Assembly (NCBI GenBank): GCA_030639495.1
Contig: DAOWCP010000029.1
Location: 1-25,377 of the forward strand
Direction of reading: 5' to 3'
Length of the DNA stretch: 25,377 bases
Origin: JAGLTN01 sp023135255
Lineage (GTDB): Bacteria; Planctomycetota; Phycisphaerae; Sedimentisphaerales; Anaerobacaceae
How positions within the stretch are numbered: position 1 is the stretch's first letter; every line of letters begins with the position of its first letter. This document shows positions 1 to 6,700 of this stretch, piece after piece. The translations under genes and the position numbers were made by a program. A model generated the notes under the pieces. The model was not told where the DNA came from. It did not search any database and saw only the letters and a list, made by a program, of their open reading frames with translations.

Positions 1-378
1 CACAAACCCCTTTAATTGCTCGACGACAAAACAACCATAGCACCTGCTCAAAGCAGGGGGGTAGACTCTTTGCGGGAAATTTCGTTTTGCCTGTCTCATC
101 TATGAGTTTTTCATTCATTTTATACTACTCACACTTTCGCTCTCACAGCTTTCCATATTTCATTCATCCTGCACATTCTCAAGCTTCTCCGCTCATCCAG
201 CACACTCACAAGCCTTTTCGTTCATCCTAATCACTCTCAGGCTTTCCGTTCATCCTGCACACACTCAAGCCTTTTCCGTTCATCCGCGACTAAATAACTC
301 CGCAGCAATGCGTCATAACTTTCCTTACAAAAACTTCTTACCCCAAAGGGCAGATATATTCCTTTATAGCCTAAGCCG
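1..378. other. gene-free left edge with minisatellite
   Basis: No convincing coding region is visible on either strand. The first 160 bases contain a short perfect hairpin (CCTGCT at 43-48, loop CAA, AGCAGG at 52-57) of unknown role. From about 161 to 290 the sequence is a degenerate tandem repeat, listed separately. The remainder up to the end of the minus-strand regulator gene shows nothing recognisable. Confidence 0.6.
161..290. repeat. 29-30 bp minisatellite, about 4.5 units
   Basis: Units start at 161, 190, 219, 247 and 277 (the last is partial). They share the pattern 'CGTTCATCCTGCACAC' followed by 'TCAAGCCTTTTC', with lengths 29, 29, 28 and 30. A more diverged unit may lie just upstream at about 114-160. 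There are no non-repeated spacers, so this is a tandem repeat and not a CRISPR array. It lies downstream of the minus-strand MerR-like gene and has no open frame that spans all units convincingly. Confidence 0.8.
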
Positions 379-663
379 TCAGCTTAAATGCTGCTGCGAA
401 CTGTCGGCTTCTTTATTCTTACTGAGCATCATGCGTATCTCCGATAGCGTCTTAGTCTCTTTGAGTTCGAGGATTTGGGACAGCCTTTCAAATACCGACT
501 CGTCATAAAGACGATGTCCACCATCGGTCCATTGTGTCTCGCTGATCAGTCCCATTATCGTGTAGTTATGAATTGTCTGTCTGGAGAAAGGGGTGTATCG
601 CACAAGGTCACCGATACGGTAAAGCTTCGCAGGTACTTGAAAAAATCTGTTGCTCGTTGTCAC
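379..663 (-). CDS. MerR-family transcriptional regulator (small)
   Basis: A 94-residue DNA-binding protein. The segment 'YRIGDLVRYTPFSRQTIHNY' followed by 'MGLI' and 'GGHRLYDESVFERL' is the winged helix-turn-helix of the MerR superfamily, at residues 15-58. The usual long dimerisation helix and C-terminal effector domain are nearly absent, with only about 35 residues after the HTH, so no ligand or metal can be assigned. The reading starts at GTG (663-661); GGAG and GGAAAG lie just upstream on the minus strand. A 26-bp imperfect dyad (742-767) and a phased T-tract region (789-837) sit upstream and may be its own control region. It has no close co-directional neighbour, so its target genes are unknown. 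The family assignment is strong and the role unknown. Confidence 0.85.
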   Translation of the reverse strand: MTTSNRFFQVPAKLYRIGDLVRYTPFSRQTIHNYTIMGLISETQWTDGGHRLYDESVFERLSQILELKETKTLSEIRMMLSKNKEADSSQQHLS

Positions 664-741
664 TATCTTTCCAGCTCCGTTCCGTTGCTGCTGATTTAAA
701 AACCTTCGCGTGTCCCCGAATTTTTTTTTCAGGAACCAACA

Positions 742-767
742 ACTTTTACGTTTTGTAAAATGTAAAG
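742..767. promoter_or_regulatory. imperfect dyad, possible operator
   Basis: ACTTTTAC at the left end is mirrored by GTAAAGT at the right, and inside it TTTTAC-gtttt-GTAAAA forms a second perfect inverted repeat. It lies about 80-105 bases upstream of the MerR-like start on the minus strand, where an autoregulatory operator could sit. Only the symmetry is observed; the function is inferred. Confidence 0.35.
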
Positions 768-788
768 TATGTTTTATCGGATGTCAAA

Positions 789-837
789 TTTTTTTTTGCT
801 TTTTTTCTGTTTTTTTTAAATTTTTTAAAGTTTTTTT
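789..837. other. phased T-tracts, predicted intrinsic DNA bend
   Basis: Five homopolymer T runs occupy 789-797, 800-806, 810-817, 821-826 and 831-837. Their centres are about 10, 10.5, 10 and 10.5 bases apart, which matches the helical repeat. In-phase A/T tracts of this length are known to curve DNA. The tract lies 126-174 bases upstream of the MerR-like gene (minus strand). Confidence 0.6.
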
Positions 838-960
838 GTAAATCTCGCTAAAAGCGTGTTTGGTCTTAGTGGTTGGCTAAAAACAGAACAGTTTTTCGCT
901 CATTTCAGGCTTTAGAAATGCAGATCGCCGCTGCAGTCCGATAAGAAATGTGAGTTTGTA

Positions 961-1071
961 ATGCCGAAACAGTTGAAAGAACAATTAAAGGAACATTTGG
1001 AAAGCGAAGCAGGCGAAAAGATAATCGATGGCATTGAAGGGGTGTTTTCAAAAAAAAGAACTCTAACGTAG
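961..1071 (+). CDS. possible 36-aa micro-ORF or gene remnant
   Basis: ATG at 961 opens a 36-codon frame ending at TAG 1069-1071. The product is strongly amphipathic and charged in its first half (MPKQLKEQLKEHLESEAGEK), followed by IIDGIEGVF and a basic end. Most of the frame is repeated downstream: from about 1101 the second repeat copy reads KEQLKEHLEGEAGEK then IIDGIEGVF and a stop. The two changes between the copies inside the frame are one Ser/Gly replacement and one silent change. A weak GTGAG lies 6 bases before the ATG. It could be a real small protein, the 5' end of a decayed gene, or chance. No family is recognised. Confidence 0.3.
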   Translation: MPKQLKEQLKEHLESEAGEKIIDGIEGVFSKKRTLT

Positions 1072-1228
1072 GCTTTGAAGGGGTGTTTAAGTAAAAAAGA
1101 AAGAACAATTAAAGGAACATTTGGAAGGCGAAGCAGGCGAAAAGATAATCGATGGTATTGAAGGGGTGTTTTAAAAAAAAAAAGAACTCTAACGTAGGCT
1201 TTGAAGGGGTGTTTAAGTAAAAAAGAGA
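977..1228. repeat. tandem repeat, two 124-126 bp units
   Basis: Unit 1 begins at 977 and unit 2 at 1101, both with AAGAACAATTAAAGGAACAT. They are nearly identical apart from a few substitutions and a 2-base difference in an A-run. Each unit contains the 12-mer GAAGGGGTGTTT twice (1036 and 1077; 1160 and 1203), so the unit itself has an internal 41-43 bp duplication. The 3' end of unit 2 runs into the 69-bp block that recurs at 6894. Confidence 0.9.
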
Positions 1229-1271
1229 GAACAGCTTGTATTGGTAATGAAAATTCAAGGGAGAATCCGAA
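1203..1271 (+). repeat. dispersed 69-bp repeat, copy A
   Basis: The block starts GAAGGGGTGTTTAAGTAAAA and ends GAGAATCCGAA. A second copy lies at 6894-6962, 5.7 kb away, of equal length. The first 39 bases are identical, and about eight later differences all appear to be transitions. Just beyond the block, GAGAATCCG-(3 nt)-CGATTCAA also resembles the 3' region of the ankyrin gene at 3774-3795. Confidence 0.8.
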
Positions 1272-1459
1272 GCGATTCAACGAGAAAAGAGCAAAAAAGG
1301 CTGTGAGTTTGTAATGCCGAAGCAACGAGCCAACAGGTATCTCAACTTGACGTAAAATATCACCACCCATCTAAACCCTTTCTATGCAGTAATGTTCTAT
1401 TATACGACTTATCCAGCGTATGAGCCATTATAAAAATAATGAACAAAGCAGAATCTATC

Positions 1460-1488
1460 TTGCCTATTTAATGTAATTAGGATATTAT
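1460..1488 (+). promoter_or_regulatory. sigma70-type promoter for ankyrin gene
   Basis: TTGCCT (1460-1465) and TATTAT (1483-1488) are separated by exactly 17 bases in AT-rich DNA. The ankyrin gene start at 1537 lies about 48 bases downstream of the -10 element. Confidence 0.55.
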
Positions 1489-1536
1489 TACTATAAGGAT
1501 TAAGAAGCTGTACGTATATATTTGGGTAGAGGATGA

Positions 1537-2586
1537 ATGGGAATGATCGCCAAGGCTAATATAAAACATTGTGTATTGAATCACCAAAAGACAAAGAGAT
1601 TTCGAGGTGCGTGTTCTTTTGCCGGGCTGTATATGATTGTTGGTGCTGTGATGGGTTTTGCGTTCTCAGCCTCATCCTGGATCGTAGGTATTGTTGTATT
1701 TGTATGTCTTGCTGGAGTTACATTGGGTATCGTTGCTATTTGCAAAATGCCTTTAAAAGGAAAAACAGGCACGTTAGTAAGCATTTTTATTCTTTTGATA
1801 TGCACTGGCTTTGCGGTGGAGACTCTTTTTAAATCCCAACATAAACGGTTGACAAAAGAATTATTCCGAGCCGCTAAAGATGGGGATGAAAGTCGGATCA
1901 AGGTCTTGATGGCAAAAGGATTCGACATAAACAAAAAAAGTAAAAGTGAAAAGTACACGCTACTACACAGTGCAGTTCGTTCAGGGAATAATAAGATGCT
2001 AAATGCGTTATTGCGGTGCGGCGCCGATGTCAATATTCGGAATTTTAATCAATTAACCCCGCTGGGATTTTTATTGAAAGAAAGTATCAATCCTCCAAGG
2101 AATAAAGACTTCGACTTCGACTATGAGCAGGGAGCGAGATTATTAATTGCTCATGGCTCTGTTTTTGATTTCGAGCATAAATATAGCAGAGGTGTGAATT
2201 GTATCCAGCGAGCAATATCAGCAAAACAAAACGAAATACTCCAGGTGATGATGGAAAATGGTGCTGATATCAACTTCAAAGAAAAAAAAGGTGGTTATCT
2301 GCATTATGCAGTCAGGCAAAAAGCAAAAATAGATATCATCGAAACTTTGCTGTCAGCTGGTATAGATATTGGCATTAGAGATGAAAACGGCAATACTGCT
2401 CTTCATATAGCTGCCTATTCTGGGCAAGGAGACATAGTGGAAGAATTACTAAAAAGAGGTGTGAGTATTGACAGTAAAAATAAGAAACAAATGACTGCTT
2501 TGGATATGGCAAAAGATTCCAGGGGTAGTTTCCTGGGTAACAGGCAAGAAGTAATAGAATTGCTGGAAAAAAGAAGCGACTTTTAA
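1537..2586 (+). CDS. membrane-anchored ankyrin repeat protein
   Basis: A 349-residue protein. Residues 26-67 form two close hydrophobic segments and residues 77-95 a third. The pattern 'GVTLGIVAICKM' followed by 'GKTGTLVSIFILL' resembles the small membrane domain DUF4190. From about residue 105 there are six or seven ankyrin repeats with clear 'GADVNIR', 'TPL' and 'GNTALHIAAYSGQGDIVEEL' signatures, so the C-terminal part is a protein-binding solenoid, probably on one face of the inner membrane. GAGG lies 4 bases before ATG 1537 and 10 before an alternative ATG at 1543. The downstream gene at 2646 is a paralog with the same architecture, 59 bases away, likely co-transcribed from the promoter at 1460. 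The partner is unknown; the domain call is strong. Confidence 0.88.
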   Translation: MGMIAKANIKHCVLNHQKTKRFRGACSFAGLYMIVGAVMGFAFSASSWIVGIVVFVCLAGVTLGIVAICKMPLKGKTGTLVSIFILLICTGFAVETLFKSQHKRLTKELFRAAKDGDESRIKVLMAKGFDINKKSKSEKYTLLHSAVRSGNNKMLNALLRCGADVNIRNFNQLTPLGFLLKESINPPRNKDFDFDYEQGARLLIAHGSVFDFEHKYSRGVNCIQRAISAKQNEILQVMMENGADINFKEKKGGYLHYAVRQKAKIDIIETLLSAGIDIGIRDENGNTALHIAAYSGQGDIVEELLKRGVSIDSKNKKQMTALDMAKDSRGSFLGNRQEVIELLEKRSDF

Positions 2587-2645
2587 GTGAGCGAACATGA
2601 GAAGGCTAATATTCAATCGAACTGTCTAAGGATAAGGAGTCCGGA

Positions 2646-3728
2646 ATGGATCAGGAGAAAACACACACCTCGGCTGGCAAGTGGTCCGTTGCTTTGGCTG
2701 TAATTCCTGTAACAGGTGCACTGTTATTGCTATTGTTGTTTCATCTTGCCTTGGCAAATGCCTCTGGCTGCTCTGGTTTAGGAACTCTTGCCATGGGAGC
2801 GATTATTATGTTTTTCACTGCCCATGTTATGGTTGTAATCAGTCTTCTCGGCATTTTTCTGGGTATCTTTGCTATACGTAAAACCAAATGGAGGCAGGGG
2901 GCAGCAGGGTTTATTCTAAACCTTTCGGTTCTAATTCTGGTGGGAACGTTCTTAATAGATTTTTATTATGGTATGAGTGTTAATCCTGATCCTGATCGTC
3001 TCCGCATTGCCGCATATCAGGGGAAAAAGAGAACAGTTGAAAAACTATTAGCCAAGGGCTTTGACATTAACCATGAATCCAATGGTGAGACTGCCTTAAG
3101 CGTTGTAGCTCAAGGAGACAAACAGGAGATATTGGAATTTCTTTTGGCTAGGGGGGCTGATGTAAATATTGGTAAACCGATCAGTAAGGCAGCAATGTGG
3201 GGTAAGGTGAAAAATGTGCAGCTTTTGCTGGAACACGGTGCTGATCCGAATTGTCTGATTAGTGTGGTATCATATGGTCACAAGGAAATTGTGAAGCTAT
3301 TGTTGGACCATGGGGCGGATGTTAATCAAAAAGATAAAAAAGGAAGAACTCCATTGCATGTGGCAGTTACTCGCGGTGTTGAGGAAATTATTAAGCTATT
3401 GTTAGGCCACGGTGCTGATGTCAATGCGAAGGATGATCGCGGTGAAACGCCACTGCATGAGATAGTCAAGACACATCCCCAATTTGAGCGGTTCGATGAT
3501 TTTCGTCGTGCAAGAGTGATCGTTATGTTGTTGGATGCAGGAGCTGATATTGAAGCCAAAACAAAAAAAGGCAAAACACCGCTGCACATGGCTACTGAAG
3601 CTATCAGATCTCAGGATGCAATAAAGGTTCTATTAGAACACGGTGCCAATCCTGCAAATATCGAAGATTTAAATGTGCGGTTTCGCTTAGCCCCTACTTC
3701 TCTCGACAAAAAACAACTGACTGAGTGA
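2646..3728 (+). CDS. membrane-anchored ankyrin repeat protein, paralog
   Basis: A 360-residue protein with a DUF4190-like N-terminal half: hydrophobic segments at about residues 17-38, 50-77 and 88-108, with 'LLGIFLGIFAIRKTK' between them. About seven ankyrin repeats follow from residue 113, with clear consensus stretches such as 'KKGRTPLHVAVTRGVEEIIK', 'GADVNAKDDRGETPLHE' and 'KKGKTPLHMATEA'. AAGGAG sits 6 bases before the ATG, a strong site. The stop is TGA at 3726; the same frame stays open for 25 more codons to TAG at 3804 and reads 'ASDVNINNSRGENPRRF', again ankyrin-like. The C-terminus may therefore be truncated by a nonsense change. Role unknown; ankyrin domains mediate protein contacts. 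Confidence 0.9.
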   Translation: MDQEKTHTSAGKWSVALAVIPVTGALLLLLLFHLALANASGCSGLGTLAMGAIIMFFTAHVMVVISLLGIFLGIFAIRKTKWRQGAAGFILNLSVLILVGTFLIDFYYGMSVNPDPDRLRIAAYQGKKRTVEKLLAKGFDINHESNGETALSVVAQGDKQEILEFLLARGADVNIGKPISKAAMWGKVKNVQLLLEHGADPNCLISVVSYGHKEIVKLLLDHGADVNQKDKKGRTPLHVAVTRGVEEIIKLLLGHGADVNAKDDRGETPLHEIVKTHPQFERFDDFRRARVIVMLLDAGADIEAKTKKGKTPLHMATEAIRSQDAIKVLLEHGANPANIEDLNVRFRLAPTSLDKKQLTE

Positions 3729-3806
3729 ATCAAGGCTAATGCTTCTGATGTTAATATCAACAATAGTCGCGGAGAGAATCCGAGACGATTCAATGGAAAA
3801 GAATAG
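3729..3806 (+). pseudogene. in-frame ankyrin-like 3' extension after TGA
   Basis: Directly after the TGA of the second ankyrin gene the same frame continues for 25 codons to TAG 3804-3806. The text contains 'NASDVNINNSRGENP', close to the ankyrin turn and helix-start pattern 'GADVNxxxxxGxTP' found throughout the parent gene. A single change at the TGA (from TGG or CGA, for example) would join the two parts. It is either a clipped C-terminus or a readthrough extension; no readthrough signal is evident. Confidence 0.5.
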
Positions 3807-3932
3807 GAGGAAACAGTTTACATAGAGAAGGACGTTGCACGTCATATTAAAAGCGTGCGTTTTATTTTTATTGTTATAGCGTCAGACGATTCAACGGAAA
3901 AGAATAAGAGGAAACAGTTTACATAGAGAAGG
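3783..3932 (+). repeat. 48-bp direct repeats, 101 bp apart
   Basis: The block beginning AGACGATTCAA and ending CATAGAGAAGG occurs at 3783-3831 and again at 3884-3932, with two or three mismatches. Each copy is followed at once by a different hairpin and a T-rich run (3837-3868 and 3931-3967). The first copy overlaps the 3' end of the extended ankyrin frame. Confidence 0.85.
3837..3868 (+). terminator. candidate terminator after ankyrin operon (first)
   Basis: GCACG (3837-3841) pairs with CGTGC (3854-3858) across a 12-base loop and is followed by a T-rich run at 3860-3868. The 5-bp stem is short, so termination would be weak. It is the first of two hairpins downstream of the ankyrin genes. 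Confidence 0.4.
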
Positions 3933-3967
3933 GCATCGTAAATAGCGATGTCCTTGTAGTTTTTTTA
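3931..3967 (+). terminator. rho-independent terminator (second)
   Basis: GGGCATCG (3931-3938) pairs with CGATGTCC (3946-3953), an 8-bp stem with one G-U pair and a 7-base loop. A run of seven T follows at 3960-3966 after a short spacer. It would end transcription of the ankyrin operon before the convergent gene that ends at 4065. Confidence 0.65.
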
Positions 3968-4064
3968 TTTGTCTTAGCACTAAAACAGACAAAGTCAAAA
4001 CTTACCATTTTTTTCCGCGTGCAGAGCCAAAGCGGCCAGTTCAGGTATGGCAGTTGTTGCCGGT

Positions 4065-5345
4065 TTAATACCAGCTTGCCTGCCAGAGCCAACTTTCAGC
4101 AAAGCCGGCGAAATCCTTGAAGTCGGCAATTCCGTCGCTGTTAATATCAAAATGATTTCGATCAGTTCCTGCAGTAACCGGTATAGTTCCGCCTCCGGTG
4201 TAGCCACCCTGGAATATAACCGTTCCGCCGATTAGTTCAATGGTTCCATTATTCGTAGTTTGGCCTGTAATTAATGTCTGGCCGTCACTTATCTGCAATG
4301 TAGCTCCTGCCGAAACAGTTACGTTACCAATGATACTCGTCGGCCCGGTAATAGCGGCGGTTGCACCGGTTTCGATGTAGAATCCATTTTCAGCGATAAT
4401 TTTCCCAAAGGCATTGAAAACAGCTCCTGATATTTGGGTTATTTTTTTGGCAGCGAGAGTACCGTCGAGGATTTGGATCGTGGCACCTGGGGAATTTACG
4501 AGGTTGGCATCGACTACAAAATCGCCGCCAGTAGTATTGATCATTGCGAGGTTGTTTAAATCGCCGCCTGGTTTTATCTGCAAGGAGCTTGAAGGATCGG
4601 CGGAAAGTGAACCATTATTCGTCAGAGGGTGGTACAGGCATTGAATTCTGAGAACCCCAGCCTGTGCTTTGATAAAACCACTGTTATTAAAGGCGCCCTC
4701 GGCGTATAAAGTTCCCCAGCCGGTTATCGCAGCGCCACTATTGTTGTTAAAACTGTTGCCATCTTCCTCGGAGCCGCATTGGCCACCGTAAAGTTCTATT
4801 TGACCGTAATTTATAAAGTTGCCATCTTCGGTAAATAAATCAGCTCCCGAAGTAGAGATTATGGTTCCGTGGTTTTCAACAGAGTCGGTTTCAACCTCGC
4901 CCCAAACTTCAATAGCAGCATTATTCTGGTTATGTAAGACACCGAAGATTTCAGTATTATCAAGTTCCAGAAATGCCCCGCTTAAATTATTTACATCCCC
5001 ACTAATCCACATATCAGAGATATCCAGCTCCCCATGATTGGTTAGTCCCTGTCCCTCAAAGAAAAGTATGGGGTTATTTGTTCCGAAGAAATAAGCCTCG
5101 CCGTAACAATCTAATTTATTTATTGTACGACTTTGTTGCAACGCTACATCGACATCATCGCCGTCTATTGTTACATTAAAGTTGTTCGTTGGATCGTTAT
5201 CCGGCACGATTGCAGGACTCCAGTTGCTTGCCTGGCTCCACGAGCCCCATTCACTGCCGATCCAGGTTGAGTTAATCGTAGCTGCGTATGCGCTGACTGA
5301 TGATATTGCTATTACTACCCCTAAAACCAAACCTATTTTAAACAT
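4065..5345 (-). CDS. exported beta-rich protein, dockerin-like tail
   Basis: A 426-residue protein with a signal peptide (a lysine, then 'IGLVLGVVIAISSVSAYA') and a Gly/Asn/Thr-rich body. The start of the mature part, 'WIGSEWGSWSQASNWSPAIV', and repeated 'NNSGFIKAQ', 'NNGSLSA' and 'NNGTIELIGG' units suggest a right-handed beta-helix of the kind found in surface proteins. The last 29 residues, 'HFDINSDGIADFKDFAGFAE' then SWLWQ, contain an EF-hand-like loop (D-I-N-S-D-G-x-x-D) and the DFxxFAxxWL motif also present at the end of the neighbour starting at 6700. GGAG lies 8 bases before ATG. Probably secreted or cell-surface attached. No enzyme motif is visible. Confidence 0.82.
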   Translation of the reverse strand: MFKIGLVLGVVIAISSVSAYAATINSTWIGSEWGSWSQASNWSPAIVPDNDPTNNFNVTIDGDDVDVALQQSRTINKLDCYGEAYFFGTNNPILFFEGQGLTNHGELDISDMWISGDVNNLSGAFLELDNTEIFGVLHNQNNAAIEVWGEVETDSVENHGTIISTSGADLFTEDGNFINYGQIELYGGQCGSEEDGNSFNNNSGAAITGWGTLYAEGAFNNSGFIKAQAGVLRIQCLYHPLTNNGSLSADPSSSLQIKPGGDLNNLAMINTTGGDFVVDANLVNSPGATIQILDGTLAAKKITQISGAVFNAFGKIIAENGFYIETGATAAITGPTSIIGNVTVSAGATLQISDGQTLITGQTTNNGTIELIGGTVIFQGGYTGGGTIPVTAGTDRNHFDINSDGIADFKDFAGFAESWLWQASWY

Positions 5346-5410
5346 AACCTGTTCTCCTTTTTTTATTTAAACTTTTTTCAATTCTATTTAAAACACTTGA
5401 AATACAATTT

Positions 5411-6700
5411 TTATTTAGGCACGCACGCTGGATTGTCTGGCTCAGCGAAGCAGTCTATCAGCCAGTTTTCGACAAAGACAAGAAGATCGGACCAATTAAT
5501 TACATCGTCAGCAGGGACGCTTATGTCGCAATCAGGATTCCATCCTGGGTCGCCATCCTCAGTTAACCATGCCGAAGCAAAAATAGCAAAGTCGAGAAAA
5601 TCAACCTTGCAGTCACCATTAAGATCGCCGGTGAGTGTATGTTCGCACTTTTCGGCTATAAAAATTTCGCCGCCAAGGCCATTATCCCAGACAATAGTTG
5701 AGCCGAAAATTTGAGGATAGCTACCATGAATGGGACCGTCATGTGTTAACTGGGTGGTTGTTATACCGTCATAGAAAAATATCTCCTCGGCGCCCCTCCA
5801 TACGACATTTGAGCCGGAAACTTGGGGGCCCTGATCTTCATAGCTGTTATCCGTAATTTGAGTAGTTGTTGTGCCATCATAGAAAAATATTTCATAATCG
5901 CTGCCATCGTGGCCGTACCAGACAACATTTGAGCCGGAAACTTGAGGATCATAGTCATCATAGTTATTATTTGTCAGTTGAGTAATTGTGCTGCCGTTGT
6001 AGAAAAATATCTCCCAGTCGCTGCCATCGTGGCCGTACCAGACAACATTTGAGCCGGAAACTTGGGGATCATAGTCATTATAAATGTTATCAGTTAGTTG
6101 AGTGGTTGTTGTGCCGTTGTAGAAAAATATCTCCCAGTCGCTGCCGCTGCTATCGGCGCCCTGCCAGACTATATTTGAGCCGGAAACTTGGGGATCAAAG
6201 TCATCATAAATGTTATCTGTCAATTGAGTGGTTGTTGTGCCGTTATAGAAAAATATCTCTAGGTCAAAGCCATCGTGGCCCATCCAGACGACATTTGAGC
6301 CGGAAATTTGAGCAGCCTGGTCCGTGAAGCTATTATCAGTCAGTTGAGTAATTGTGGTGCCGTCATAAAAGAATATCTCGGAGTTGGTGGGGGACCAGCT
6401 GCCTCGCCAGACGATATTTGAGCCGGAAATTTGAGGAGAATGGTCAGTAATGCTGTTATCTGTCAGCTGGGTAACTGTTGAGCCGTCGTAGAAAAATATC
6501 TCGTCAAGAACTCCATTCCCCGAGCCCTGCCAGACGACATTCGAACCGGAAATTTGGGGAGCGCTATTATTAATAAGGTTATTATCTGTCAGTTGAGTTA
6601 TCCTCCAGCCGGGTGGGTCGGCCAGTGCAATTGCCCCTGTACTTGTCATTAATCCAGCCGTCAACATTGCTAATACAAGAATCGATTTATTTCTCACCAC
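5411..6700 (-). CDS. exported PD40-type beta-propeller, dockerin-like tail
   Basis: A 429-residue protein with an N-terminal signal peptide (about residues 1-27, hydrophobic core 'ILVLAMLTAGLM'). Eight tandem units of about 40 residues follow, each reading roughly 'TQLTDN..DPQVSGSNVVW' then 'GHDGSDWEIFFYNG'. This matches the PD40/TolB-like blade, so the fold is probably a seven- or eight-bladed propeller. The C-terminal 85 residues hold two dockerin-like segments: 'DLNGDCKVDFLDFAIFASAW' and a second around 'INWSDLLVFVENWL', with paired cysteines. Start at GTG 6700 (a second GTG follows immediately); AGGAGG lies 6 bases upstream. Codon-level similarity between units 4, 5 and 6 is very high, indicating recent internal duplication or conversion. 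Likely an extracellular binding protein. Confidence 0.85.
   Translation of the reverse strand: MVRNKSILVLAMLTAGLMTSTGAIALADPPGWRITQLTDNNLINNSAPQISGSNVVWQGSGNGVLDEIFFYDGSTVTQLTDNSITDHSPQISGSNIVWRGSWSPTNSEIFFYDGTTITQLTDNSFTDQAAQISGSNVVWMGHDGFDLEIFFYNGTTTTQLTDNIYDDFDPQVSGSNIVWQGADSSGSDWEIFFYNGTTTTQLTDNIYNDYDPQVSGSNVVWYGHDGSDWEIFFYNGSTITQLTNNNYDDYDPQVSGSNVVWYGHDGSDYEIFFYDGTTTTQITDNSYEDQGPQVSGSNVVWRGAEEIFFYDGITTTQLTHDGPIHGSYPQIFGSTIVWDNGLGGEIFIAEKCEHTLTGDLNGDCKVDFLDFAIFASAWLTEDGDPGWNPDCDISVPADDVINWSDLLVFVENWLIDCFAEPDNPACVPK

Larger units (their letters stand above)
664..1536. other. gene-poor repeat region upstream of ankyrin genes
   Basis: This 870-base stretch holds, in order: a T-rich upstream region of the minus-strand MerR-like gene with a dyad (742-767) and five phased T-tracts (789-837); a 36-codon micro-ORF at 961; two tandem copies of a 124-126 bp repeat (977-1228); a 69-bp block that recurs at 6894; a short block 'TGTGAGTTTGTAATGCCGAA' seen near 948 and again near 1301; and a good sigma70-type promoter (1460-1488) for the ankyrin gene at 1537. 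Minus-strand open frames across 905-1370 are antisense to the repeats and are not believable genes. Confidence 0.7.

Noticed and set aside
161..290. CRISPR array
   Set aside because: Units abut directly without unique spacers, vary in length and have no cas genes nearby.
905..1370. Minus-strand open frames of 67 and 152 codons
   Set aside because: They run antisense through the tandem repeats, are Phe/Leu-rich from A-runs read backwards, have no ribosome site and match no family.
1405..1425. DnaA box and origin near the T-tracts
   Set aside because: Only one poor match (TTATCCAGC) is present and there is no cluster of boxes or dnaA/dnaN gene.
5986..6327. Plus-strand Cys/Arg-rich repeat protein of 113 codons
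   Set aside because: It is the antisense shadow of the propeller blades; its repetition simply follows the repeats of the real minus-strand gene.
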